DNA of 64,000 nt from Paraburkholderia silvatlantica (GTDB lineage: Bacteria > Pseudomonadota > Gammaproteobacteria > Burkholderiales > Burkholderiaceae), in NCBI RefSeq assembly GCF_003096715.1, contig NZ_QEOL01000017.1:62001-126000 (forward strand), written 5' to 3'. A program made the position numbers and the translations under genes. The notes under the pieces are model-generated. The model was not told the DNA's origin, did not search any database, and saw only the letters and a program-made list of their open reading frames with translations. Shown in pieces: positions 28,046 through 37,439 of this stretch (its first letter is position 1; every line of letters begins with the position of its first letter).

Positions 28046-28427
28046 ATGGTAACTGCCGAGGCGGGCACGAAGATCGCCGGCTATACCTATCAGCTTCAAC
28101 GTGCGCTGCACCGTTTATTTTCCAGCGTTCATGGCAATATTTTGATCGGCGTGGGGACGGGCGACGACGTTGTTGAGCGGTCGATGCCGTCTTCGAGCAA
28201 GACAAGCGTACGATCAAAGAGGGCAGCCAGCCCTATTCCGACGGCGGTAAAAATCTCTGGCACACCGTTCACATATGGCTTGACAGCACCGAAAAGGTTT
28301 CGCGAGCAGTATGGTGAAGTCCGATATTGCCGTGTAATAACAAGACTGTTTCCGAACACGCGATAGCGAGACGCCTGAGTGACGCAACTAAACGCGGGTT
28401 TGATTCCCCATTGGCGGCTGTAAACTA
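28046..28427 (+). pseudogene. Cap4/DUF4297-like nuclease remnant, frameshifted
   Basis: The first frame gives MVTAEAGTKIAGYTYQLQRALHRLFSS and ends near GTGDDVVE. The sequence continues in a second frame as VFEQDKRTIKEGSQPYSDGG and KNLWHTVHIWLD, up to a stop near 28317. A third frame adds SEHAIARRLSDAT. Joined, these resemble the N-terminal nuclease domain of Cap4/DUF4297 proteins, with EQDK as the (D/E)xK-type catalytic motif. At least two frameshifts and loss of the C-terminal part make it a dead gene. It stands directly upstream of the RloC-like gene. Confidence 0.55.
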
Positions 28428-28656
28428 AGCGTGTCAAAAGGTTATCCAAGTGGGCCCAGCCAGGGAGATAGCGAATAGTCGAAAAAATGACCCGCGGAGG
28501 CTGATCTGACGACAAGCGGGCCATGAAAAGCCACACCAGAAAAGACATATTTGATCGCGAAATGACGGTGTCCTGGTGACAACGTTGGCGATCACTGGAT
28601 TACAGGTGGGTGGTTCGTGGTGCATTCCCACGGACTCGCTGACACGGGGAAGCGCG

Positions 28657-31269
28657 ATGGCATTGTTGGATGAAATCCTGAAGTGGTCGCAAAGTGAACT
28701 AAAACCATGGCAGCAGGATGCTGTACGCCGACTATTTCTTGCTCCGAAGACGGGGCTTTCGGACGATGACTGGTCGGAAATCTACACGTTACTGTTGGCC
28801 GAGCATGAGCTGCCCAACCCCGATGGTCTGACACCTGTGCCATTATCGGCTGAGAATCTACCGGTCAATCAGGCGACCGTTGCGCCGGTGGTACTGAAAG
28901 CCATGCGGGATACGAAGTACCTCAACCGTCTGGCGAAGGGGCAGATCTTGACCTTTGCTCCGTCTGGTTTGACAGTGATATTTGGCGGTAACGGCAGCGG
29001 TAAGTCTGGTTACTCGCGCGCACTCAAGCGTGCTTGCCGCGCCCGCGACCAGGTCGAGCCTGTACATCCGGACGCCTCAGATGTGCAGTCTGTCGCGCAC
29101 ATTCCGGAGGCTACCTTTGATGTATTGGACCAAGGTGCCGAGATAGCGCTGACCTGGAGGCGCGGCATACAACCGCCGGAAAAGCTTGCGAGCATTGCGG
29201 TCTTCGACTCCCACTGTGCGCGTGTGTATCTGACTGCCGAGCAGGACGCCGCGATTGTGCCCTACGGACTGAGCGTCGTTGAGGACTTGGGCAGTAAGGT
29301 GTTACCTAACCTCAAGCGACGCTTGGATCATGAACGAGCTGCGATTGACATCGATACAGCGCCGTTTAGCAACCTTCGCGGCGACACTGCGGTTGGGCAA
29401 TTGATTGCAAATCTGAGCCACAAGACAGATATTGCCGCGATCGAAAAATTGGGAACGCCAGATCAGACGGAATTGGAGAGGCTCGCCGATCTGCAAAAGC
29501 TGTTAAAAGAGGCTGATCCAAAGACGACAGCGAATAATCTTTCGGCTCAGGCAAAGCGTGTCACTGAGGTATCTCAGCGACTGGACAAAGCATATGCATG
29601 GGTCAAAGACGAGTCGATACAGCGTCTTCGCGCCTTGGTTGACGGCGCGGCGATAGCGACACAGGCTGAGAAGGTCGCTGCTGATGCTTTTCGTGCCGGC
29701 GAAACTTTACTCCCAGGTACCGGTGAGCCGACCTGGAAGGCGCTTTTCGACTCCGCACGCCGGTATTCCGAGGAAGTCGCCTACCAGGGACACACCTTTC
29801 CGCATACCGACGATGCCGTGTGTGTCCTGTGTCAGCAGCCGCTCGCCGACGGAGCGCAACGTTTGCTGCGCTTCGATCAATTTATCAAGGCCGACGCGGC
29901 GAAGGCGGCCCAAAAGGCGCGTGAAGATCTGGCAACGGGGATCGGAAAGGTTGCAAACGCAGTGTTGTCGCAAGAATTGCTGGCTTCAATGAGTCAGGAG
30001 CTGGAGGCAATGGAGAGTGGCCTGCCAGCTTTGATAGTTGCCTTTGAGGCTGGTGTGGAGGCTCGGCGTTCAGCAATGCTAGCAGCATCCAGGAGTGGGG
30101 AATGGGATTCTTTGACGTCTCTGCCGGAGGATCCGCGACCCAAACTTGATGCACTGGCAAGCAAGCTTGTGCAGCGGGCTGCCGGCCTGAACAACGCCGC
30201 CGACGCCGCAGCACGTCAGAAGCTCGAGAGGGAACACAACGAGCTGCTAGCTCGGCAACAACTGGCGCCGGTGCGGCCGGCAGTGGTTGCGCTCGTGAGC
30301 CGTATGAAGCTTCACAAGCAGCTTGAGCGCTGTGAGGCCGATTTGAAGACGAACAGGATTACGTCTAAGTCCAAGGAGTTTGCCACCATTGGGGTGAACC
30401 AGGCCTTGGCGACGGCCCTGAACGATGAGTTCGTGCGTCTCGGTATCGGGCACATCAAAACGAAGCTGATACCTCGAGGAGACAAGAGTAAGAACAAATA
30501 CCGTCTCGGTCTCAACCTGCCAGGAACGTTCAACCTGGAAGAAATCTTGTCTGAGGGCGAGCAACGGTCGATTTCTATCGGTTGCTTCTTGGCTGAGTTA
30601 CGACAATTTAGTCACAAAGGAGCGATTGTCTTCGACGACCCAGTGAGCTCGCTGGATCACTGGCGTAGACAGTATGTTGCGCAGCGTCTAGCAGAAGAGG
30701 CACGCGATCGCCAGGTAATCGTGTTTACCCACGACACTGTATTTTTGGCTTTGCTGGAAGATGCCGCCGAGAGGGCTCAAGTCTGCATTCACTCACAAAA
30801 CCTGGAGTGGCAGAACGGCTATCCAGGTGTTGTGGTTTCTGGACTGCCTTGGGATCATCAGCCATACAGCCAGCGTATTGATACGCTGGAGCGCACTCAT
30901 CGCAAGCTCGAGAAGGACTGGCCGGCTTATCCGAATGCGGAACAGTTGGGGCAGATACGCCATCAGTACAGTCTTCTTCGCTCGACCATTGAACGAGTAA
31001 TTCAGGACCTGATATTGGGTGGGGTTATCCGTAGGCACCACGAATACGTGAAGGCCGGAGATTTGCGTCGAGTGGTCGGTTTTCCGTTGTCGGAACAGCA
31101 AGAGTATGACCGATTGATTACCCGCTGCAATCGAGTCACCGAAGCTCACGATCCTTCGTCAGCGCAGAATTTACCGCCGCCGACAGCAGTTGAATTGGGC
31201 GCAGACTTGGCAGCTTTGAGAGCGATAATCGCTATCACCAAGTCTCGGCAACAGGCGAACAAGCCTTAG
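28657..31269 (+). CDS. RloC/PrrC-like AAA ATPase with zinc-hook motif (putative anticodon nuclease)
   Basis: An 870-aa ABC/SMC-type ATPase of the AAA_13 kind. Walker A is GGNGSGKS (about 110-117), then a long coiled-coil region interrupted by CVLC near residue 390, which fits a Rad50/RloC zinc hook. The ABC signature LSEGEQRS is near 631 and Walker B IVFDDPVSSLD near 657. The C-terminal 100 residues follow the ATPase core and contain LRSTIERVI, where R775-x3-E779 matches the spacing of the PrrC anticodon-nuclease Arg/Glu pair; several His follow. RloC/PrrC cut tRNA anticodon loops during phage infection. Nuclease activity is inferred. ATG 28657 follows ACGGGGA. Confidence 0.6.
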   Translation: MALLDEILKWSQSELKPWQQDAVRRLFLAPKTGLSDDDWSEIYTLLLAEHELPNPDGLTPVPLSAENLPVNQATVAPVVLKAMRDTKYLNRLAKGQILTFAPSGLTVIFGGNGSGKSGYSRALKRACRARDQVEPVHPDASDVQSVAHIPEATFDVLDQGAEIALTWRRGIQPPEKLASIAVFDSHCARVYLTAEQDAAIVPYGLSVVEDLGSKVLPNLKRRLDHERAAIDIDTAPFSNLRGDTAVGQLIANLSHKTDIAAIEKLGTPDQTELERLADLQKLLKEADPKTTANNLSAQAKRVTEVSQRLDKAYAWVKDESIQRLRALVDGAAIATQAEKVAADAFRAGETLLPGTGEPTWKALFDSARRYSEEVAYQGHTFPHTDDAVCVLCQQPLADGAQRLLRFDQFIKADAAKAAQKAREDLATGIGKVANAVLSQELLASMSQELEAMESGLPALIVAFEAGVEARRSAMLAASRSGEWDSLTSLPEDPRPKLDALASKLVQRAAGLNNAADAAARQKLEREHNELLARQQLAPVRPAVVALVSRMKLHKQLERCEADLKTNRITSKSKEFATIGVNQALATALNDEFVRLGIGHIKTKLIPRGDKSKNKYRLGLNLPGTFNLEEILSEGEQRSISIGCFLAELRQFSHKGAIVFDDPVSSLDHWRRQYVAQRLAEEARDRQVIVFTHDTVFLALLEDAAERAQVCIHSQNLEWQNGYPGVVVSGLPWDHQPYSQRIDTLERTHRKLEKDWPAYPNAEQLGQIRHQYSLLRSTIERVIQDLILGGVIRRHHEYVKAGDLRRVVGFPLSEQQEYDRLITRCNRVTEAHDPSSAQNLPPPTAVELGADLAALRAIIAITKSRQQANKP

Positions 31270-31430
31270 ATTGCGGCATATCACTAATCGCAGGCAGTTG
31301 TCCTTGAGTATGGCTTATGCCACAGCCGACTCGTGTGTATGGTATGTGCCTACAGCCACACCTACTATGTGACTTCTAATCTGGGCACACTGCGGTAACT
31401 TTGTTTGCGTCGTCAGGGGTGGACAACAGT

Positions 31431-33833
31431 ATGGCTAGGCGAAAGAAGACGGGGTCGGGAGGATTCATGGGCGCAGTAGTCATTGGACTGTTCGCGCTAT
31501 TTGCCGCCATTCCCCGTGAGATATGGATCGGAATCGCAGCGGTCGTCGTCATCGGCGTGGTCATTTACTTCTACCGCAAGTCCAGGGGCAGTACGGCGGG
31601 CGTTTCTCAAGGCGATGGACGTCCAGGTCACTCGGCGTTTCACGCCGAGGATCGGGTGCCGGTTGCGACGGAGCGACGAGTGTCCCGCAGCGCGGTTGGC
31701 CGGTTCGTCGACGACGATGAGCCCGTTTCGGTTGCTGCGGGTTCGGTGTCCACCCCTTCGTCGTTCCGCGTTCCAGCCGTGCCGAGTAGCTATGGCCCGG
31801 CCACATGGGTTCCGGCTGGGAAGGATGTGACGGTGGCGGGCATTCTGATTTCTGGTGGCCTTGTTTACGTGGGTACGTCGTTATCGACACCCATGGGCGC
31901 CAACGACCCATGTCTTATCGATCCGTCGAAATCGGTTGCGAAGCACGGCGACTACACCGAGCGGCAGATGGACTACTGGCCGAGTTACTCCGAGATTTCG
32001 GCTACCGCCCGGCGCGCCTATCTGAACTGGTTGGCCGGTGGCCGAAAGGACCCGGAAGCCGACATCGGATACGTTTTCATTTTCTTCTACGGACTGGAGC
32101 GACGTGCCATCCTCGATGCAGCCAGGGATGATGCCGCCAAAGCCGACTGGCCCGTCATCGCTGCGGAGTTGCGCCGGCTTCTCGGCATCTATGGCGACAA
32201 GTCCGGTTCATTCCGGAATTACGCGGGTTCGCTGCTCGATTGGGTTTCGCTGGCCGAACACCCCGAGAAGGCATACCTCAAGCCCATCCCGAATTTCCCC
32301 AAGACCTACGAAGTACCGCTCTATATCCGGGCCGCGTTAGGTCAGGCTGCAGTCGACGGGGTTCCTGTGCCGGCGCCGCTCGCATTGGCCTGGGCCAGGC
32401 TTGATCCGACGAGTTATCTGCGGATGCCCGCGACGCGTTGTCCTGAGGAGTTTGACCAGCTCTTCGTTCTCAGATATCGCGAACTGTTTGGCGAGGGCCT
32501 GACACTGCCGAAGAACAAGACCAGGCTCAAACTGGTTCACCGGCCGGCTTCTGCGGGATTCCGCGGCTACAACAACTTGAATTTGACGTTCGGTGATACA
32601 CCCGACGTCACGGTCCTTACGGCGCCTATCCGGAAATTGCAGCAAGTCGTCGAAGCCGTCACGAAGGAACTGGAGCCGTTCAGTCGCTACGTCGGCAAGA
32701 ATCCAGACGCCAGGCACGCGCTGGAAGGGCTCCTGCAACTGCCTGTTGCACTGTGGCCGGAAAATGCCCTCGAGACCTTGCAGACCCTGAAGGCACGCAT
32801 AGGCGATGGAACGGTCGTCATATCGTTCCAGGAATTGCTCACGAACCTGGATGCGAGGACGACGCTCACGAGGGACAGGACGCTAGCTTTAGCACGCACG
32901 TTGGCGTCCATGGGCATCGGTGTCGAACCGGATGTATTGGGTGGAGCCAAACTGCCCAAGCCAGAGGACAAAGTGGTGCTCTTTGCCGTTCCACCCGGCG
33001 AAGAAGAAAGCCGTTCGACGCCGGGGTACCAGGCTGCCGTGCTGACGGTGGATCTGGCGTCGGCAGTGGCCGCTGCCGATGGCGATTTCAGCACCAGCGA
33101 AATGGAGCATCTTCGGACACAGGTGCAGTCGTGGGTACATCTCCGTCCGGACCACATCCACAGACTTTTGGCACACTTATCCTTGCTGGTGACGACGCCC
33201 GTATCGCTGACCGCGCTGAAAAGGAAGCTGGAGCCACTGGACTCCGCTGCCAGAGAGACCATGGCAGCTTTCATGGCGACCGTCGCACAGTCCGACGGGG
33301 AGGTTTCGCCAATAGAAGTGAAGATGCTGGAGAAGATCTACAAGGTCCTCGGTGTCGAACCCAGAAAAGTGTTTTCCGACGTGCACGCAGTAGCCGCTGG
33401 CGCCGGGGCGGCCGTGCCAACCGTCGCAAAAGCGGAGGAGACGGGTTTCAGGCTCGATCCAGCTCGCATCGCCGCTCTCCAGAAAGACTCCGAGGCCGTA
33501 TCGGCTCTGCTATCAGGTATCTTCAAGGAAGATGACCAACCCCAGCCGGTAGCCACCGAGCCGCAACCAGAGATCGAGGCGGAGACAGAGGCGCGGCCTT
33601 CCGGACTGCTTGGGCTGGATGAGGCGCATAGTGCGCTGGCCCGTCTGCTGCTGTCGCGCCCCGAATGGACGAAGGAAGAGCTTGGCGATGCGGCCGCAGA
33701 CCTCGATCTGATGGTCGACGGTGCTCTCGAAACACTCAACGAAGCCGCCTTCGACAAGCATGATGTGCCGTTCGTCGAAGGAGAGGATCTTGTGACGGTT
33801 AACCCCGAATTACTGGAGAAGCTTGAGGCATGA
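31431..33833 (+). CDS. sngA: Shango-type TerB-domain membrane protein (SngA-like)
   Basis: An 800-aa protein. Two hydrophobic segments near residues 13-26 and 31-51 predict an inner-membrane anchor. A TerB_N domain follows (RQMDYWPSYSEISATARRAYLNWLAGGR, then YVFIFFYGLERRAI). A TerB-like acidic helical domain lies near residues 545-650 (SAVAAADGDFSTSEMEHL and FMATVAQSDGEVSPIEVKML, two repeats), and a TerB_C-like tail ends the protein. Its stop overlaps the start of the ATPase gene (ATGA). TerB protein, BrxD-like ATPase and helicase in this order match the Shango anti-phage system. Confidence 0.75.
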   Translation: MARRKKTGSGGFMGAVVIGLFALFAAIPREIWIGIAAVVVIGVVIYFYRKSRGSTAGVSQGDGRPGHSAFHAEDRVPVATERRVSRSAVGRFVDDDEPVSVAAGSVSTPSSFRVPAVPSSYGPATWVPAGKDVTVAGILISGGLVYVGTSLSTPMGANDPCLIDPSKSVAKHGDYTERQMDYWPSYSEISATARRAYLNWLAGGRKDPEADIGYVFIFFYGLERRAILDAARDDAAKADWPVIAAELRRLLGIYGDKSGSFRNYAGSLLDWVSLAEHPEKAYLKPIPNFPKTYEVPLYIRAALGQAAVDGVPVPAPLALAWARLDPTSYLRMPATRCPEEFDQLFVLRYRELFGEGLTLPKNKTRLKLVHRPASAGFRGYNNLNLTFGDTPDVTVLTAPIRKLQQVVEAVTKELEPFSRYVGKNPDARHALEGLLQLPVALWPENALETLQTLKARIGDGTVVISFQELLTNLDARTTLTRDRTLALARTLASMGIGVEPDVLGGAKLPKPEDKVVLFAVPPGEEESRSTPGYQAAVLTVDLASAVAAADGDFSTSEMEHLRTQVQSWVHLRPDHIHRLLAHLSLLVTTPVSLTALKRKLEPLDSAARETMAAFMATVAQSDGEVSPIEVKMLEKIYKVLGVEPRKVFSDVHAVAAGAGAAVPTVAKAEETGFRLDPARIAALQKDSEAVSALLSGIFKEDDQPQPVATEPQPEIEAETEARPSGLLGLDEAHSALARLLLSRPEWTKEELGDAAADLDLMVDGALETLNEAAFDKHDVPFVEGEDLVTVNPELLEKLEA

Positions 33834-35134
33834 ACGATCCGATTCGCCCCAGAGACCGCGACGCGGTCATCCAGTCACTGCGAGCGGGCGTCGTGCCTCG
33901 TAGTGGCCAGCATCTTATCCAGGTAGGCCGGAGTCGCGAAATCGAGACACTAGTAACCGATATTGCCCGCATTGCTGACGGCGGCTCGGCATTCCGCATG
34001 GTCATTGGCGAGTATGGCGCTGGCAAAACGTTCTTCCTGAACCTGGTTCGCGCCATAGCGCTCGAGAAGAAACTCGTGGTTGCCAATGCCGACCTGAATC
34101 CAGACCGTCGACTCTATGCTAGCGGTGGCCAGGCCCGCTCGCTATACGCCGAACTCATGCGCAATCTGTCGACTCGCACCAAGCCGGATGGTGGAGCGAT
34201 CACAGGCGTCGTTGAGAAGTTCATTGCCACGGCCAGGACTGAGGCCAAGGCGTCGAATCAGTCCACTGAGACGGTCTTGCGCCAGAAGCTTGATCAGTTG
34301 ACTGAACTGGTCAATGGCTACGACTTTGCCGATGTCATTGCCGCCTACTGCCGCGGCTATGAGGACGGCAACGAAAAGCTCAAGTCGGACGCTGTTCGCT
34401 GGCTGCGGGGCGAGTTCGCGACCAAAACCGATGCAAGGCAGGCGCTCGGCGTGAGGAGCATCGTGGACGACTCGGAAGTCTACGATCAACTCAAGCTCAT
34501 GGCGCGATTTGTACGCCTCGCCGGCTTTAGCGGCTTGCTGATTGGACTCGATGAACTGGTCAATCTTTACAAGCTGGCGAACACTCAGGCCAGAAATACA
34601 AACTACGAACAGATTCTTCGCATCCTTAACGACTCGTTGCAGGGTACGGCCGTTGGCCTCGGATTTCTCCTCGGAGGCACGCCAGAGTTCCTGCTGGACA
34701 CCCGCCGCGGGCTCTACAGCTATCCTGCTTTGCAGAGCCGCCTCGCGCAAAACACGTTTGCCTCAAATGGTCTCGTCGACTTCAGTGGGCCGGTGGTCAG
34801 GCTGTCGAGCTTGACACCCGAGGACTTCTTCGTCCTGTTGCAGAAGATTCGCTCGGTCTACGCGTTTGGGAATTCTGGCAAGGTCCTTATTCCTGACCAG
34901 GGCATTTCCAGCTTTATGGAACATTGCTCCAGGCGTATCGGCGACACCTATTTCCGCACGCCGCGCACCACCATTACGGCATTCATTAACATGCTCGCCG
35001 TGCTCGAGCAAAATCCCGGTACGTCCTGGCAGGATTTGCTCGGAGGTATCGAGGTTGTCGTCGACAGGGGCGGTATGGCCGACCAACTGGTCGACGCGGG
35101 CGATGGTGATGAATTTGCCTCGTTCAAGCTGTGA
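33830..35134 (+). CDS. sngB: Shango-type BrxD-like ATPase (SngB-like)
   Basis: A 434-aa P-loop ATPase of the DUF2791/BrxD type. Walker A is GEYGAGKT near residues 61-68 and Walker B is GLLIGLDELV near residue 240. The tail LGGIEVVVDRGG is typical of this family. BrxD-like ATPases accompany helicases in BREX and in Shango. It overlaps the TerB gene by four bases, and the helicase gene starts 18 bases after its stop, so the three are one translationally linked unit. Confidence 0.8.
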   Translation: MNDPIRPRDRDAVIQSLRAGVVPRSGQHLIQVGRSREIETLVTDIARIADGGSAFRMVIGEYGAGKTFFLNLVRAIALEKKLVVANADLNPDRRLYASGGQARSLYAELMRNLSTRTKPDGGAITGVVEKFIATARTEAKASNQSTETVLRQKLDQLTELVNGYDFADVIAAYCRGYEDGNEKLKSDAVRWLRGEFATKTDARQALGVRSIVDDSEVYDQLKLMARFVRLAGFSGLLIGLDELVNLYKLANTQARNTNYEQILRILNDSLQGTAVGLGFLLGGTPEFLLDTRRGLYSYPALQSRLAQNTFASNGLVDFSGPVVRLSSLTPEDFFVLLQKIRSVYAFGNSGKVLIPDQGISSFMEHCSRRIGDTYFRTPRTTITAFINMLAVLEQNPGTSWQDLLGGIEVVVDRGGMADQLVDAGDGDEFASFKL

Positions 35135-35152
35135 CGGGTTTGGTTGAGACAA

Positions 35153-37360
35153 ATGGCTGGCGACAGTACCTCTTTCTTCCTGCTCGATGAGCGTATCCAG
35201 CGATTTATTTGGGCCGAAGGCTGGGAATCGCTGAGAGACGCCCAGGAAGCTGCCATCCCGCTCATTGTCAAGGCGGATCTCGATGTCATCGTGGCTGCCG
35301 CCACGGCGGCGGGCAAGACCGAAGCTGCCTTTCTGCCCGCGCTGACCCATCTGCTTCAGAGCGAACCGCCGGGGCTCATTGTCTATGTCAGCCCGCTCAA
35401 GGCTCTCATCAACGACCAGTTCGGACGCCTCGACCGCCTGTGCGAGCAACTGGAAATTCCGGTCTGGCCTTGGCATGGCGACATTTCATCGTCGGTGAAA
35501 GCTCGCTTCCTGTCGAGGCGCCAAGGCGTGTTGCTAATCACGCCGGAGTCTCTGGAAGCAATGCTATGCAATCGAGGAACGTCGATTGGCGCGGTGTTTG
35601 AGCGGCTGGCATACTTTGTTATTGACGAGCTTCACGCTTTCATCGGTACGGAGCGAGGCAAGCAGCTCCAATCACAGATGCACCGCATCGAGCGGGTCGT
35701 CGGTCGTCAGGTACCGCGCATTGGTCTTTCGGCAACGTTGGGCAACATGCGCCTCGCAGCAGATTTCCTGCGTCCGGGCAACGCGACCTCGGTCGCTCTG
35801 GTGGAGTCGGAATCCTCACACGCTGAACTGAAAATTCTGGTCAAGGGCTACGAGGAGCCTTTGGTCGTGCGCAAGGAAGATGACGACGAGGAGGCCTGTC
35901 CCATCACGCCGGCGCAGATTGCACTGCATTTATTCAAGAGCCTGCGCGGCACAAACAATCTTGTTTTTCCGAACTCGCGTCGCGAGGTGGAGCGGTACAC
36001 GCACCTGCTCAACAAACTTTGTGAGCAGCAGCAGGTACCCAATGAGTTCTGGCCGCACCATGGTAGTTTGTCTAAAGAGATTCGCTCGGAAACCGAAGCA
36101 GCGCTGAAACAGAAAGAATATCCGGCGACTGCCATTTGCACCAACACGCTGGAGTTGGGTATCGACATCGGGGCGGTCAAGAGCGTGGCGCAGATTGGGT
36201 CACCGCCATCGGTGGCGAGCTTGCGCCAACGACTGGGGCGATCTGGTCGCCGCAAGGGCGAGCCAGCCATCTTGCGAGGCTACAGTGTGGAGGGCGCGCT
36301 GGGTGGTAAGCCTTCACTGGCGGACGAGCTTCGACTAGCCACGGTAAAGATGACGGCGATGATTTCTTTGCTACTGGAGGGCTGGTTCGAACCACCGATG
36401 GCACATGGCATCCATCTGTCGACGCTCGTTCAGCAGATGCTGTCGTATGTGGCCCAGAACGGCGGAGCCTCCATCGGACAACTTTATGCGTTGTTCTGTA
36501 ATTCGGGAGCACCGTTCACCGGCCTGACCAAAGACGAGTTCATTGAGCTTGTTCGCCATCTGGGCCGGAAAGAACTGCTAATGCAGGAATCCTCCGGTCT
36601 TTTGCTGCATGGCCTCATAGGAGAGAAATTCGTCAATCACTACACCTTTTACGCCGCATTTTCTGCCGACGAGGAGATGCGCATCGTCTGCGGCGGGAAG
36701 GTGTTAGGCACTTTACCGGTGTCACAGATGCTCAGTGTGGGCCAGCGCATCCTGTTCGCCGGCAAGACCTGGTTGGTTGAGGAAATCGATGAGGAGCAGA
36801 AGACCATCTTCGTTGTCCGTTCCGGCGGTGGGACGCCACCACTGTTTTCAGGCGGAACCGGACGCACACATACGTGTGTTCATCGGCGAATGCGCGAACT
36901 GCTCGAGTCATCCGACGTTCCCCCATTTCTCGATGAAGTGGCCAGGAGGTTCCTGGCCGAAGGACGAGCCAACTACGCTGGGCGGAATCTGGCAGGCGAC
37001 TTCATTGTCGATCAGGGGCGCGAAGTCGTGGTTCTAACGTGGCTTGGAGATGCCGCCAACGAAGCGCTCGCCTGCCTCCTTCGTCGACGGAATTACACGG
37101 TCAACGCGGCTGGCCCGGGAATTGAAATTCTTAAAGGTGAGTCGACCGCCGAGGGCATCGTCGACGCCCTGATTGACGCGGCGGTGGGCGAACCTCCACC
37201 GCTGGACATGCTTCTGGCCGACGTTAGCAATCTACAGAGGGAGAAGTGGGATTGGGCCTTGCCGGATTCATTACTGCGCAAAGCGTATGCGAGCCTGTAT
37301 CTGGACATCGACGAGGCGCTGTCTTGGGCAAGAACACTCTCCGACGAATCGAATATTTGA
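35153..37360 (+). CDS. sngC: Shango-type Lhr-like DEAD/DEAH helicase (SngC-like)
   Basis: A 735-aa superfamily 2 helicase. Motif I is ATAAGKTEA near residue 53, motif II is IDELH near 158, motif III SATLGN near 193, and motif VI RQRLGRSGRRKG near 362, with an Lhr/BrxH-like C-terminal region. It follows the SngB-like ATPase by 18 bases. ATG 35153 is three codons inside the open frame and was chosen as the better start. The regulator downstream starts 79 bases later on the same strand. Confidence 0.8.
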   Translation: MAGDSTSFFLLDERIQRFIWAEGWESLRDAQEAAIPLIVKADLDVIVAAATAAGKTEAAFLPALTHLLQSEPPGLIVYVSPLKALINDQFGRLDRLCEQLEIPVWPWHGDISSSVKARFLSRRQGVLLITPESLEAMLCNRGTSIGAVFERLAYFVIDELHAFIGTERGKQLQSQMHRIERVVGRQVPRIGLSATLGNMRLAADFLRPGNATSVALVESESSHAELKILVKGYEEPLVVRKEDDDEEACPITPAQIALHLFKSLRGTNNLVFPNSRREVERYTHLLNKLCEQQQVPNEFWPHHGSLSKEIRSETEAALKQKEYPATAICTNTLELGIDIGAVKSVAQIGSPPSVASLRQRLGRSGRRKGEPAILRGYSVEGALGGKPSLADELRLATVKMTAMISLLLEGWFEPPMAHGIHLSTLVQQMLSYVAQNGGASIGQLYALFCNSGAPFTGLTKDEFIELVRHLGRKELLMQESSGLLLHGLIGEKFVNHYTFYAAFSADEEMRIVCGGKVLGTLPVSQMLSVGQRILFAGKTWLVEEIDEEQKTIFVVRSGGGTPPLFSGGTGRTHTCVHRRMRELLESSDVPPFLDEVARRFLAEGRANYAGRNLAGDFIVDQGREVVVLTWLGDAANEALACLLRRRNYTVNAAGPGIEILKGESTAEGIVDALIDAAVGEPPPLDMLLADVSNLQREKWDWALPDSLLRKAYASLYLDIDEALSWARTLSDESNI

Positions 37361-37439
37361 GGTTGGACGGCAAGGCGGGCCAGACCGCATTCCGATGCAG
37401 CAGATCCGGGACGCTTTGCCAATATGCGTAGAGGGGCGC

